Shown here: positions 24,370-33,741 of the stretch, piece after piece
Layout: each line of letters starts with the position of its first letter
Position numbering within the stretch: the first letter of the stretch is position 1
Assembly (NCBI RefSeq): GCF_013778455.1
Contig: NZ_JACEHE010000008.1
Coordinates: 1-64,000, forward strand
Length of the DNA stretch: 64,000 nucleotides
Source of the DNA: Streptomyces himalayensis subsp. himalayensis
GTDB lineage: Bacteria > Actinomycetota > Actinomycetes > Streptomycetales > Streptomycetaceae
Direction: 5' to 3'
Program-made: the position numbers and the translations under genes
The notes under the pieces: generated by a model
Seen by the model: the letters and a program-made list of their open reading frames with translations, nothing else
What the model was told of the DNA's origin: nothing
Database searches by the model: none

Positions 24370-25829
24370 GCGGCCTGATCAGCCATGTCACGAGCCGCCT
24401 CGTCAGCCGTCTCATGAGCGGCCCCATCAGCCGCCGCCCGCACCGGCAGCCGCCGCACCCCAGCCGTCGCCGACACCTCAGCCGCCCTCGCCCCCTCCTC
24501 CGTGCCGCCCTGGCCTGCGCCTTGTTAGCCCTCGCCGCTCTTTCCGGCGGCTGCGCGCAAGGCGCCAAGGAGACCCTCGTCGTCCTCGGTCCCTGGACGG
24601 GCCCGGAGGGCAAGGCGTTCGAAGCGATGCTCAAACAGCTCGACGACGGCACCGCGTACACGTACGCGTACGAGGGGACCAGCTCCCTGCGCGAGACCCT
24701 CGTCGCACAGCTCGAGGCGGACGCCCCGCCCGACGTGGCGATCCTCAACAGCATCGGTGAACTGAGCGAGTACGCACACAGGGGCAGGCTCAGGCCTCTC
24801 GAGAAGGCGGCCGAGCGCGCCTATGCGCCCTGGGCGGGGCCGCTGCGGGTGCAGGGCCGGCTTCACACCTACTGGGTGCCGTTGAAGGTGGACCTCAAGA
24901 GCCTCGTGTGGAGCAAGACGGGTACGTCCGGCGGCACTTCCGCGCCGAAGTGGTGCATAGGCCTCGCTTCCCAGGCAACCTCCGGCTGGCCGGGCACCGA
25001 CTGGATCGAGGACATCCTGCTGCACCAGGCCGGGCCCACCACGTACACGGACTGGGCCACCGGCAGGCTGAGCTGGCAGAACAGCGCCGTGGAGCGGGCC
25101 TGGAAGACCTGGGCCGACCTGCTCGGGACCCGTACGGATGACGCGGTCGAGGAGTCCCTCACGACCTCCTTCGAGGGCGCAGCCGACGGGGTGGGCGGCA
25201 AGCGGGGGCTGCTCAACTCGCTCGACTGCACACACGAGCACCAGAGCGCGTTCATCCGCTACCTGTACGCCGACGACGACGTCCGCGTCGAACCGTCGGC
25301 CCGGTTCCTGCAGGGCTCCGAGGAGTTCGAGAACACGTACGAGGTGTCGGGCGACATGGCCGCCGTGTTCAGCGACAACCCTGATGCGCAGGAGCTGGTC
25401 GAGCTGCTGTCCGACCGCACGGCACGCGGACTCTGGCGGGACATGGCCAGGAAGGTGTCCGAGCCGGAGCCCCAGCCGCTGTTTCCCGCCTCGGACGATC
25501 CACAGCCGACCGACCCGATCGGCCGGGAGATCGCCGGCATCCTGACCGAGCCGACGAACAAGCTCTGCTTCGACGCCTCCGACGTCATGCCGCCCTCGCT
25601 GCGGGACGCATTCCACCGCGCCGTCCTGGAGTACTTCCGAAACCCCACGGACAAGCACCTCAAGGATCTGCTCAAGAGGCTCGACTCGGTGCGGGATGCG
25701 GCGACGCGCCCATCGACGACCGGCTCATCGGCGGACGGCTCATCGGCGGACGGCTCATCGGCGGACGACGACGGGCCGCTGAGCGCGGCCCGCCCGCCCG
25801 AGGCCATCTGCGCGTCACCGGGCGGCTAG
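24366..25829 (+). CDS. extracellular solute-binding lipoprotein, sensor type
   Basis: 487 residues; ATG overlaps the membrane-protein stop (ATGA). A long Arg/Ser/His-rich N-region precedes the hydrophobic signal and lipobox LSGGC with Cys63. The mature protein has the two-lobed family 1 fold: LVVLGPWTGPEGKAFEAML, DVAILNSIGEL, YWVPLKVDLKSLVW and TDWIEDILL. No permease or ATPase gene is adjacent, so it probably senses a solute for the membrane protein and kinase, as GlnH does, rather than feeding a transporter. GlnH belongs to the amino-acid family; this protein looks more like carbohydrate binders, so its ligand may differ. C-terminal SSADG repeats are low-complexity. Confidence 0.75.
   Translation: MSGLISHVTSRLVSRLMSGPISRRPHRQPPHPSRRRHLSRPRPLLRAALACALLALAALSGGCAQGAKETLVVLGPWTGPEGKAFEAMLKQLDDGTAYTYAYEGTSSLRETLVAQLEADAPPDVAILNSIGELSEYAHRGRLRPLEKAAERAYAPWAGPLRVQGRLHTYWVPLKVDLKSLVWSKTGTSGGTSAPKWCIGLASQATSGWPGTDWIEDILLHQAGPTTYTDWATGRLSWQNSAVERAWKTWADLLGTRTDDAVEESLTTSFEGAADGVGGKRGLLNSLDCTHEHQSAFIRYLYADDDVRVEPSARFLQGSEEFENTYEVSGDMAAVFSDNPDAQELVELLSDRTARGLWRDMARKVSEPEPQPLFPASDDPQPTDPIGREIAGILTEPTNKLCFDASDVMPPSLRDAFHRAVLEYFRNPTDKHLKDLLKRLDSVRDAATRPSTTGSSADGSSADGSSADDDGPLSAARPPEAICASPGG
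25722..25766 (+). repeat. 15-base tandem repeat encoding GSSAD
   Basis: Three copies of GGCTCATCGGCGGAC in frame near the C-terminus of the binding lipoprotein. Confidence 0.85.
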
Positions 25830-25876
25830 GGAGCCGCAGGCAACACCGGACGGGTAGGGAGCCGCACTGCCGCCGC

Positions 25877-27814
25877 TCAGCGCAGTTCCTCGGGGCAGGG
25901 CGTCCCCCGAGGCAGCTGGTAGGGCGCGGCAAGCCGGTAGACGCCTGGGTGCGGGGCGAGGAGTTCGGTCCACTTGTCGCCGGCCGCGTCTTCCTCCGTC
26001 TCCATCAGACAGCCGTTGACGTTCCGGTACGTCTTCGGGGTGCCGTCCTCGCGCTGCTTGGACTCCTCCGTCTCCTTCGGCGGTTCGACGCTCTTGCCCT
26101 CGGTGTCGACGAGTCCGAGCCACGGCGAGTACGGAATGCGGATGAGCACCCGTCCCGCCTGCTTCACCTCGATGGTCAGCTCGCCCTGCTCGGCACGGTC
26201 GACCGTCGCGTTGGGCTCGGCGAGCGGCGTGGGGTCCTCGACGGCGAACAGACGCCAGTTGGCGTCACCCCAGACCTCCTCGAGGTAGGGCTGTCCGCGC
26301 TGTACGAGCTGGCGCTCCCGCTCGCCGCCGTCCCCGTCGGGCTCGTCCTTCGGCAGGACGACGTAGTGGACGGCCCAGCGCTTCAGCCAGTCGTGGTAGT
26401 TCGCTGAGTTCAGGGTGTCGTCGTAGAAGAGCGGGTTGCGCTCCATGTCCGCCTGCCGGTTCCAGCCGCGGGCGAGGTTGACGTACGGCGCGAGCGCGGA
26501 GGCCTCGCGGTGGGAGCGGGCCGGGACGACCTCGACGCGGCCCTTCTCCGCGCCGACCACCTGCAGCTGGTTGACGAGCGGGGCGAGCTCCCGCGCCCAG
26601 GACGCGGCGGGCGTCGTGTGCACCACGTCGTCGACCGCCTTGTAGCCGATCCAGGCGACGGATCCCGCGAAGGCGACGACGATCGCGTACCACTTGCGCG
26701 TACAGGGTGCGGTGAACGGCAGCGCGGCGAGCAGCACCACCCCGGCGAACAGCATCGCGAGCCGGGTGATGTTGGAGCCGATCTGCGAGCTGATCAGCCA
26801 GGTCAGCAGCACGGCGAGCGCGTAGACGGCCGTCGTGAGGCGTACGGTCGTCCATTCCTTCGGTACGAGGAAGAAGACGAAGCCGGAGAACACCAGCGGC
26901 AGCACGGCCGAACCGAACCCCATCGGCTGAGTGCCGGAGAACGGGAACAGCCAGGAGGACAGAGCCACCACGGCGGTCGGCGCGAGGCCCAGCGCGTAGG
27001 CGCCCGGCCGCCGCTTCTGCAGGAACAGCGCGACGGCGACGAGCCCGACGAAGAGCCCGGCGACGGGGGACGAGGCGGTCGCGAGCCCGGCGAGCGGCGC
27101 GGCGACGGCGGCCTTCGCCCAGCGCTTGTAGCGCCAGCGGTACGGCCAGCAGAACACCGCGGCGACCGCCGCGAGCCCGAACATCGTGCCGAGGCCGTAG
27201 GTCACACGGCCCGACGCCGCGTTGCACAGCAGCGCGACGACCCCGCCGAACGCGGGCCACAGCGGCCGCCGCACGGCTGGGCTGCGTACCAGTATGAGCG
27301 TGATCAGACCGGCGGAGACGGTGCCGACGATCATCATCGTCGTCCGCACACCGAGCACGGACATCAGATACGGCGACACGACGCTGTACGACACGGGGTG
27401 CATCCCGCCGTACCAGGCGAGGTTGTACGCGGAGTCGGGGTTCCGCCCGACGAACTCGGCCCAGGCGTCCTGGGCCGCGAGATCGCCCCCGCTGTTCGCG
27501 AAGGTGAAGAACCATACGAGGTGCACGACGGCGGCGAGGGCGGTCACCCAGGTGACCGGGTGACGGAGGAGCGGGAGGAGCGGCAGGAGCCCGAGGCGGC
27601 CGGGCGGCCGGGCGCTGCCTCCGGCGGGCGGCCGCTGCTTCCACGGCGACCGCTGCGTCCGCGACGCGCCCGGCGCTCTGGGCAATTGGGGTGATGGGGA
27701 TATCTGGGTGTGTCTGGTGCGCTGCTCGTGCCGCTGTTCGGGCAGGGCTATTCGCACGCCCTTTCCCTCACCCGGCTCGGCGTCGTCGCCCCGCGTCGGC
27801 TCCGCAGTGGCCAC
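25877..27814 (-). CDS. polytopic membrane protein (possible GT-C-type glycosyltransferase)
   Basis: 645 residues from GTG 27814. A Pro/Arg-rich cytosolic leader (1-75) precedes about 11-13 hydrophobic helices from WVTALAAVVHLVWFF to IVVAFAGSVAWIGY, then a ~210-residue soluble C-terminal domain (PLVNQLQVVGAEKGRVEVVP; VHYVVLPKDEPDG). An acidic pair after the first helix (AAQDAWAEF), many helices and a large extracellular tail recall lipid-linked sugar transferases of the GT-C class. Such proteins are often labelled MFS transporters automatically; no MFS motif is visible. It ends toward the kinase operon and lies beside the D,D-carboxypeptidase, consistent with a cell-envelope role. Confidence 0.6.
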   Translation of the reverse strand: MATAEPTRGDDAEPGEGKGVRIALPEQRHEQRTRHTQISPSPQLPRAPGASRTQRSPWKQRPPAGGSARPPGRLGLLPLLPLLRHPVTWVTALAAVVHLVWFFTFANSGGDLAAQDAWAEFVGRNPDSAYNLAWYGGMHPVSYSVVSPYLMSVLGVRTTMMIVGTVSAGLITLILVRSPAVRRPLWPAFGGVVALLCNAASGRVTYGLGTMFGLAAVAAVFCWPYRWRYKRWAKAAVAAPLAGLATASSPVAGLFVGLVAVALFLQKRRPGAYALGLAPTAVVALSSWLFPFSGTQPMGFGSAVLPLVFSGFVFFLVPKEWTTVRLTTAVYALAVLLTWLISSQIGSNITRLAMLFAGVVLLAALPFTAPCTRKWYAIVVAFAGSVAWIGYKAVDDVVHTTPAASWARELAPLVNQLQVVGAEKGRVEVVPARSHREASALAPYVNLARGWNRQADMERNPLFYDDTLNSANYHDWLKRWAVHYVVLPKDEPDGDGGERERQLVQRGQPYLEEVWGDANWRLFAVEDPTPLAEPNATVDRAEQGELTIEVKQAGRVLIRIPYSPWLGLVDTEGKSVEPPKETEESKQREDGTPKTYRNVNGCLMETEEDAAGDKWTELLAPHPGVYRLAAPYQLPRGTPCPEELR

Positions 27815-28065
27815 TCAGGACACTCCCCGTACGTGTGTAGTTCTCGTTCGGGGTCCCGGGGTCCATCCGCCCCGGGCAAGCCCCGGCACCCGCCCCGATC
27901 CCCGCGACGCTAGCACGAGGGCCACCCGTGGGCGCCCTGGAGGATGCCCACTGGTGGCGCGGATCAGACGGGCGCCGGTTCAGGAGGGGGACAGTCCCGG
28001 GTCACCTCACGGACAGCTCGAGGTAACCCAGGAACATCGGCCGGGGGCGAATCGCGGGAGCCGGG

Positions 28066-28186
28066 ACGGCTGCACGGTCGTCCAAACGGCTGCACGGTCG
28101 CCCGGACGGCTGCACGGTCGTCCAAACGGCTGCACGGTCGCCCGGACGGCTGCGGGATCAGCCCGGACGGCCGCACGGTCGCCCGG
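28066..28186 (+). repeat. 20-base tandem repeat between two genes
   Basis: Six units of ACGGCTGCACGGTCGTCCAA or its variant ending CGCCCGG, alternating in pairs so that a 40-base unit is itself repeated. It occupies most of the 384-base space between the stop of the D,D-carboxypeptidase (28199) and the start of the membrane-protein gene at 27814. Apart from it I see nothing in that space. Confidence 0.9.
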
Positions 28187-28198
28187 ACGGCTGCGGAG

Positions 28199-31100
28199 TC
28201 AGCCCAGTCGGGTGACCTTGGCGCCGAAGTCGGGCTCCTTGAGCTCGTCCTGGAGTGCGATCGGGACCTCGACCGCGCTGCCCGTGCCGTCGCCGACGCT
28301 CAGCACGCCGACCTTGGTGCCGGCCTTCGCCGTGTGCGGGATCGTCGTACCGTCGTCGCCGAGATCCAGCTGCACCGTGAGCCCGGCCCAGCCGACCGCG
28401 GACACGTCCTGCGTGACGACGACCGGCGTGCGCCCGCCGAGACCGTCGTCCACGTACCCGACGACGTCGCCCTTCTTCAAGATCGTCTGCCCCTTCAGGG
28501 CGCCCTGGGCCGCGAGCATCGCCGTCTTGCTGACCGCGTTGACGGTGTCGATGATCGGCGGCGTGTGCTGGCCGAGCACCGCGCCGACGACGGTCACCGT
28601 CTCCCCGCCGACCTCCTTGGTGGCGGCGAAGAGGAGGTTGCCGCCGGCCTTGGTGGTCGAGCCGGTCTTGATGCCGATCGCGTTGTCGTACGGCACGAGG
28701 CGGTTGTAGTTCTGCCAGACCCTGCCCGAAGGGTCCTTCCAGGTGGGCAGTTTGGTGATGTCCGTCAGCGCTTTGATCTTCACCAGCTCGTTGCCGAGCT
28801 TCACCTGGTCCTCGGCGGTGGAGACGGTGGTCTCCTTCAGCCCGGAGGGGTCGGTGTACGTGGTGTTGGTCATCCCGAGCTTCTTGGCGGCGTCGTTCAT
28901 CTTCTTGACGAACGCCTCCTCCGAACCGGCGTCCCAACGGGCCAGCAGCCGCGCGATGTTGTTCGCAGACGGAATCATGATGGCGGCGAGGGCGTCCTTC
29001 TCGGAGAGCTTGTCGCCCTCCTTGACGGTGTTGAGCGTCGACTCGCCGCCGGCGTCGTAGCCGCCCTCCTTCTCGGCCAGCGCGTCGACGGTGATCGACG
29101 ATCCGTTCGCGCCGGCCTTGAGCGGGTGCTCCTGCAGCACGACGTACGCGGTCATGGCCTTGGCCACGGAGCCGATCGGTACGGGCTTCTGCTCGCCGAA
29201 ACGGTCCATGGTGCCGAGGCCTGTGACGTCCATCCAGCCCTGGCCCTCCTGGGGCCACGGCAGCGACACCTTGCCGCCCTCGAAGGCGTACTCCGACTCG
29301 GCCGTCAGCGCGAGCGTCGGCGTCGGCAGCGGGCGCACGGCCTGGACGACCGCGAACACGATGGCGAGCAGCACCACCAGCGGCGTCCAGATCTTGATCC
29401 GGCGCACGATGGTCCGCACCGGGGTGTCCGGGGGCGGCGGCGTGTTCGTCAGCTCGGCCAGCAGATCGAGCGGCGGCTTGGGCGGCAGGGGCTGCTGCGC
29501 GGTCCGCTCGGGACCGACGTTCCCGGGACCCGCCGGAGCCGGGGCGGCGGGCGCCGCGGATCCAGCGGGGGCGGGCGTCGCGGATCCGGCGGCGGGTGCG
29601 CCGGACGATGCGGAGGCACCGGGAGCCGTGGGGGCGTTGGCACCGGGTCCGGCGGCGGTGCCACCGGGCGCGGCAGGGGACGAGGCGTCGGCCGGGGACG
29701 CCACGGGCTTGCCCCAGGCGGGCCTGTTCGGCACCGCGGGCTCGTCGAGCGGCTTCAACGCCACGAACTTGCTGGTCCGCTCGCCATCGGGCTCGCCCGT
29801 GCGCCCGGCACCGCGCGCCGGCTCCCCACTCCCGGAGTCGCCCCCGGACGCGCCGACCTTACGGTCGTCCTGCACCCCATCGGCCTGCTGCGCGTCGCCG
29901 CTCCGCTCGGCGGCGCGGTCCTCAGCCGCCTTCTCGCCGGGCTTCGTCCCGCCGATCTTCAGCATGGTCGTCGGCTGATCGACGGCAGGCCGGACGGCCT
30001 TGAACACAGCGGTGGCCTGATCGACGGCGGGCCCGGAGGAATCACGGTCGCCGGCGACGGCGTCGGAAGGAACGCTGGAGTGTGACGGGGCGTCGTCCGC
30101 GGGGTTGGGGGCGGGGTCGGAGGCGCTGTCACGCTCGGGGGCGGGCTCGGCGCCGGAGTCACCGTCAGCCCCGGAGTCACGGTTGGCGTCCGAGTCGGCA
30201 CCGGCGCCGGTCTCGACGCGGCCGTCGAAGTCGGAACCGCCATCGCCCACGAAGTCAGGGTGGGCATCGGAACCGTCGTCAGCCCCGGATTCCGGGTCGG
30301 CGCCGGTCTCGACGCGGCCGTCGGACTCGGAGCCGCCGTCGCTCACGGAGCCGCCGTCGCTCACGGAGCCGCCGTCCCCCTCGGAGTCACGCGTGGCGTC
30401 CGGGCCGCCGCCAGGCCCCGAGTCGGCGTCGGCGTCGGCGTCGGAGGGGGTTTCCACGCGCGCGTCGGCGTTGGTGTCGGAGGCGCCGTCATCCCGTGAA
30501 CCGGCGTCAGCCGCGGAGGTCCTCGGCCCTTCGTCGGCGTCGGCCACGTGGGCCACGCCGTTGACCGTACCGTCCGCGCCCGGCGCGGACCCGCGCTCGT
30601 CGGCGATCTGCGCCGCGGGCCGGGCCTGGTCGGCCGGCGAACCCGCCTCGAGAGCCACATCCGAGTCGGAGGCGGAGCCGGTTCCGGACCCCGAGTCGGG
30701 GTCCGGAACCACGTTCGCGGCAGCGCCCGAACCGAAAGCCGACGCCGTTTCCGGACTCGAATCCGATGCCGAGTCAGAGCCCGAGCTCTCGGCACCCGCG
30801 CCCAAGCCCGCGCCCGCGCTCGAGTCCACGTCCGCATCCGGCGCGTCCCCGCTGCCGGTCGCCGGACCAACGTCGCCGGACGACGGGCGACCACCGTGAG
30901 CCGCGTCGTCCGCCGTCGCCGCATCAGCCACGTCGGGACCGGTGGCCGTTCCGGCGGAGTCCTCGGGCTTCCCCGTCGCATCGGTCGCGTCGGTCGCCGC
31001 GGTCGCCTTGGCCTCCTCGGCGTCCGTGCCCGTCACCCACGCGGCGACGGCCGCACGCAGCCGGGCGTCGCCGGCGGCCTCGACGGCAGCAGCCGCACTC

Positions 31101-31579
31101 TCCCCCTCGGTGTCCCCGCCGCCCCCAGATCCGCGGGATCCCTCAAAGTCCCCTGCCCTCCCGGAACCGCGGGACCCCTCGGAGCCCCCAACACCCCCGG
31201 AACCGCGGGAGCCCTCAGCCCCTTCGCCGCCCTCGGAGCTCAGCCCGGCAGATCCGACAGATCCGACAGACCCGATAGACCCGATAGACCCGATAGACCC
31301 GGCAGTGTCCTCCGAGGCCCCCGGGGCAACCGCTTCAGCATCGGTCGGCGTCTTCGTGTTCGAAGAAGCCGCCGCCTCCGCCCTCTCCGTCGCGGACGAC
31401 GCCTCCCCGCGTGTCCGCGTCGCGAAGACCGCCGTCGGCTGGTCGACACGGATCGAAACCTCGCGGGCGACCGCGAGCCGCGGGTCGCGGTCACCCGAGG
31501 ACGGCGCCGGAACCGGCGCCGCGGCCGGGTCCCCAGACGACTTCTGCTGCTTCGACCTGTCGGGGGACTCGCCCGCCAC
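28199..31579 (-). CDS. D-alanyl-D-alanine carboxypeptidase with giant disordered N-terminus
   Basis: 1126 residues from GTG 31579, chosen because AAGGAGG sits six bases before it; in-frame ATGs upstream (31594, 31726) lack such a site. Residues 1-~725 are low-complexity, acidic and Ser/Gly/Pro-rich, with repeats such as DGGSVSDGGS and DGRVETGAD. A single membrane helix at ~729-750 (WTPLVVLLAIVFAVVQAV) then exposes a PBP5-type domain outside: SVAK at 804-807, SAN at 871-873, KTG at 971-973. The enzyme trims the terminal D-Ala of peptidoglycan stems. Usual family length is 380-450; the huge cytosolic tail is unusual and may bind division or growth proteins. Confidence 0.88.
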   Translation of the reverse strand: MAGESPDRSKQQKSSGDPAAAPVPAPSSGDRDPRLAVAREVSIRVDQPTAVFATRTRGEASSATERAEAAASSNTKTPTDAEAVAPGASEDTAGSIGSIGSIGSVGSVGSAGLSSEGGEGAEGSRGSGGVGGSEGSRGSGRAGDFEGSRGSGGGGDTEGESAAAAVEAAGDARLRAAVAAWVTGTDAEEAKATAATDATDATGKPEDSAGTATGPDVADAATADDAAHGGRPSSGDVGPATGSGDAPDADVDSSAGAGLGAGAESSGSDSASDSSPETASAFGSGAAANVVPDPDSGSGTGSASDSDVALEAGSPADQARPAAQIADERGSAPGADGTVNGVAHVADADEGPRTSAADAGSRDDGASDTNADARVETPSDADADADSGPGGGPDATRDSEGDGGSVSDGGSVSDGGSESDGRVETGADPESGADDGSDAHPDFVGDGGSDFDGRVETGAGADSDANRDSGADGDSGAEPAPERDSASDPAPNPADDAPSHSSVPSDAVAGDRDSSGPAVDQATAVFKAVRPAVDQPTTMLKIGGTKPGEKAAEDRAAERSGDAQQADGVQDDRKVGASGGDSGSGEPARGAGRTGEPDGERTSKFVALKPLDEPAVPNRPAWGKPVASPADASSPAAPGGTAAGPGANAPTAPGASASSGAPAAGSATPAPAGSAAPAAPAPAGPGNVGPERTAQQPLPPKPPLDLLAELTNTPPPPDTPVRTIVRRIKIWTPLVVLLAIVFAVVQAVRPLPTPTLALTAESEYAFEGGKVSLPWPQEGQGWMDVTGLGTMDRFGEQKPVPIGSVAKAMTAYVVLQEHPLKAGANGSSITVDALAEKEGGYDAGGESTLNTVKEGDKLSEKDALAAIMIPSANNIARLLARWDAGSEEAFVKKMNDAAKKLGMTNTTYTDPSGLKETTVSTAEDQVKLGNELVKIKALTDITKLPTWKDPSGRVWQNYNRLVPYDNAIGIKTGSTTKAGGNLLFAATKEVGGETVTVVGAVLGQHTPPIIDTVNAVSKTAMLAAQGALKGQTILKKGDVVGYVDDGLGGRTPVVVTQDVSAVGWAGLTVQLDLGDDGTTIPHTAKAGTKVGVLSVGDGTGSAVEVPIALQDELKEPDFGAKVTRLG

Positions 31580-31785
31580 CGATGCCTCCTTCATACGCCC
31601 AGCGCCCAACCGTTCGTCGCCGAACTCGCTGTCCGGACCATGTACCAGTGTCCTGTGTGAGGGCCTGGCCCTGGTGCTAGACGAGAACGACATACCTACC
31701 GGTTCCCTTACGAACCGGTCACGCACCCTCGACAGACCATTGTGAGAGGGGTCACCCTGTCATTCATCCACGCGGGGAGGCATGG

Positions 31786-32526
31786 ATGGGCAGGAGCCGC
31801 AGAACTATTCCGGAGGAGCTACTGCTTCTCGCTCTGGACCCGGCCACGGGTACCACAGCGCAGCCGCAGTCGCTCGACCTCGGTCTGGCCGGAGCACAGC
31901 TAGTGGAGCTGGCGCTGGCCGGACGTATAGCCCCAGACGGGGATCGTATCGCCGTGGTGGTACCACGGCCGACAGGAGATCCGACATTGGACTCCGCATT
32001 GGAGTTGCTGCGCAGGCGTGGCGCTCCGGTACGGGCCGTCCACTGGATCGGCGGGCCCCGGTTGGGGCTCCGCCAGACGTATCTCTCGCATCTGGAGCGG
32101 TGCGGCATGGTGCATGCCGTGGCGGGCCAGATGTGCGGGGTGCTGCCGACGACTCGCTACCAGGCGACGGACACGGCAATCAGCCGGGAGATCAAGGCCC
32201 GGCTGGACTCGGCGATCCGTACCGGCGTGCCGCCGGACCCACGGACCGCGGCGCTCGCCGCGCTGGCCCACGCGGTCGGACTCGGCAAGCACCTGTACCC
32301 CGGGAACGAGGGGCGCTCGTCGCGCTCCCGGCTCCGGGACCTGATCAGGCACGACCCGATGGGCGGCCTCGTGGCGCACGCCGTGATGGACGTCCAGAAC
32401 GGTGTCGGGGCGCAGCCCCGCCGAAGTGCGGCCGCTGGCGGCCGCCCGAGCGGCAGGGCCCCGGAACCCGGCAGGGTTCCGATGCAGCCGCACCGCGGGT
32501 CCATGGCACGCGCCGTGGCCCACTGA
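31786..32526 (+). CDS. GPP34 (GOLPH3/Vps74-like) family protein
   Basis: 246 residues from ATG 31786 behind GGGGAGG. Start pattern TIPEELLLLALDPATG, then LDLGLAGAQLVELALAGRI and PTLDSALELLRRRGAPV, is characteristic of the GPP34 fold, which in eukaryotes binds phosphatidylinositol-4-phosphate at the Golgi. Streptomyces carry many copies of unknown role, probably membrane-associated. The last ~45 residues are a low-complexity basic tail. It diverges from the D,D-carboxypeptidase gene with about 200 bases between the starts. Confidence 0.85.
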   Translation: MGRSRRTIPEELLLLALDPATGTTAQPQSLDLGLAGAQLVELALAGRIAPDGDRIAVVVPRPTGDPTLDSALELLRRRGAPVRAVHWIGGPRLGLRQTYLSHLERCGMVHAVAGQMCGVLPTTRYQATDTAISREIKARLDSAIRTGVPPDPRTAALAALAHAVGLGKHLYPGNEGRSSRSRLRDLIRHDPMGGLVAHAVMDVQNGVGAQPRRSAAAGGRPSGRAPEPGRVPMQPHRGSMARAVAH

Positions 32527-32883
32527 GCAGCACCACCCGCACCACCGCGGCACGGCAACAGCCGCACCAGCAACACCGCACCACCCGCACCAGCGCCGCA
32601 CCGCAGTCCCCAGACCCGGTTCGGGAGCCGCTGGACCGCGCGGGGCAGTGACGCCGGACGTCAGGACGACGACTCGGCGCACCGCCCCGCGCGGCCGCTT
32701 TTCACGGCCCCATCACCGGCCACGGGGCTCCCACAGAGCCGACGCGCGTACCGCCGAGCCGTACAACGAACGCGTATGCGCCGCATATCCGCCGTTTCCC
32801 AGCGGTAGGAAGCCCGTTGGTGGCAATCTGCTGAGCACCAGATACGCAAAGTTGACAGGCCCGCAGCCGGAGGTGCACGTCCC
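32527..32883. other. intergenic stretch, no gene seen
   Basis: 357 bases between the GPP34 gene and the XRE regulator. The left part is low-complexity CACCACCCGCACCAGC-like sequence. A possible promoter for the regulator is hinted at by TTGACA near 32852, but no clear -10 follows before the GTG start. No open frame of convincing composition. Confidence 0.6.
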
Positions 32884-33741
32884 GTGGCGTCCAATGTCAA
32901 TCCCACCGTCAGGCGACGCCGACTGGGCCAGGAGCTGCGCCGGCTCCGAGAGCAGAAGGGCATGACCGCCGAGGAGGTGGCGGAGCGGCTGCTGGTCTCG
33001 CAGTCGAAGATCAGCCGCCTCGAGAACGGCCGCCGCTCCATCAGCCAGCGCGACGTCCGTGACCTCTGCGGTGTTTACGAGGTCGATGACCACCGCATAG
33101 TCGACTCGCTGATGCAGATGGCCAAGGATTCGCGCCAGCAGGGCTGGTGGCACTCCTTCGGCGACATCCCGTACAGCGTCTACATCGGCCTGGAGACCGA
33201 CGCGGCGTCCCTGCGCGTGTACGACCCGCAGGTCGTGCCGGGCCTGCTGCAGACACGCCCGTACGCGGAGTCGCTGATCGCCGGCGCACTGCCGGAGACC
33301 GCGCCGACCGACATCGACAAGCGCGTCCAGGTGCGGATGCGCCGCCAGGAGCGGATCTCGGCGCACAGCAATCCGCTGCGGCTGTGGACCGTGCTGGACG
33401 AGGCGGCGCTGCGCCGGGTCGTCGGCAGCCGCAACGTGATGCGCGACCAGCTCGAGCACCTGGTGGAGCAGTCCCAACTGCCGCATGTCACGGTGCAGGT
33501 CATCCCGTTCGACATGGGCGCCCACCCGGGGCTCAACGGCCAGTACGCGATCCTCGAGTTCCCCGACGCGGCCGATTCGAGCGTGGTCTACATCGAGGGC
33601 GTCACCAGCGACCTCTACCTGGAGAAGGCGAACGACGTCCACAAGTACAGCGTCATGTACGAGCATCTGCGGGCGCAGGCGCTGAACGTGGAGCAGTCGC
33701 GGCATTTCATTGCGAAGATCGCCAAGGATTACGCCAGCTGA
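32884..33741 (+). CDS. XRE-family regulator with DUF5753 domain
   Basis: 285 residues from GTG with CCGGAGG upstream. Helix-turn-helix at residues ~12-65 (LGQELRRLREQKGMTAEEVA, then VSQSKISRLENGRRSIS), followed by the DUF5753 ligand or partner domain (YDPQVVPGLLQTRPYAESLI and HVTVQVIPFDMGAHPGLNG). Members of this Streptomyces-expanded family work with small DUF397 proteins, as in the whiJ and abaA loci, to control development or antibiotic synthesis. A DUF397 gene lies 280 bases downstream in the same direction. Direct targets cannot be read from the sequence. Confidence 0.88.
   Translation: MASNVNPTVRRRRLGQELRRLREQKGMTAEEVAERLLVSQSKISRLENGRRSISQRDVRDLCGVYEVDDHRIVDSLMQMAKDSRQQGWWHSFGDIPYSVYIGLETDAASLRVYDPQVVPGLLQTRPYAESLIAGALPETAPTDIDKRVQVRMRRQERISAHSNPLRLWTVLDEAALRRVVGSRNVMRDQLEHLVEQSQLPHVTVQVIPFDMGAHPGLNGQYAILEFPDAADSSVVYIEGVTSDLYLEKANDVHKYSVMYEHLRAQALNVEQSRHFIAKIAKDYAS

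Noticed and set aside
25877..27814. MFS transporter
   Set aside because: Helix number is compatible but no MFS loop motif is seen, and a ~210-residue extracellular C-terminal domain argues for a GT-C-like enzyme instead.
28066..28186. Possible CRISPR array
   Set aside because: Units are contiguous 20-base repeats without unique spacers, and no cas genes are present. The other tandem repeats in the window are also spacer-free.
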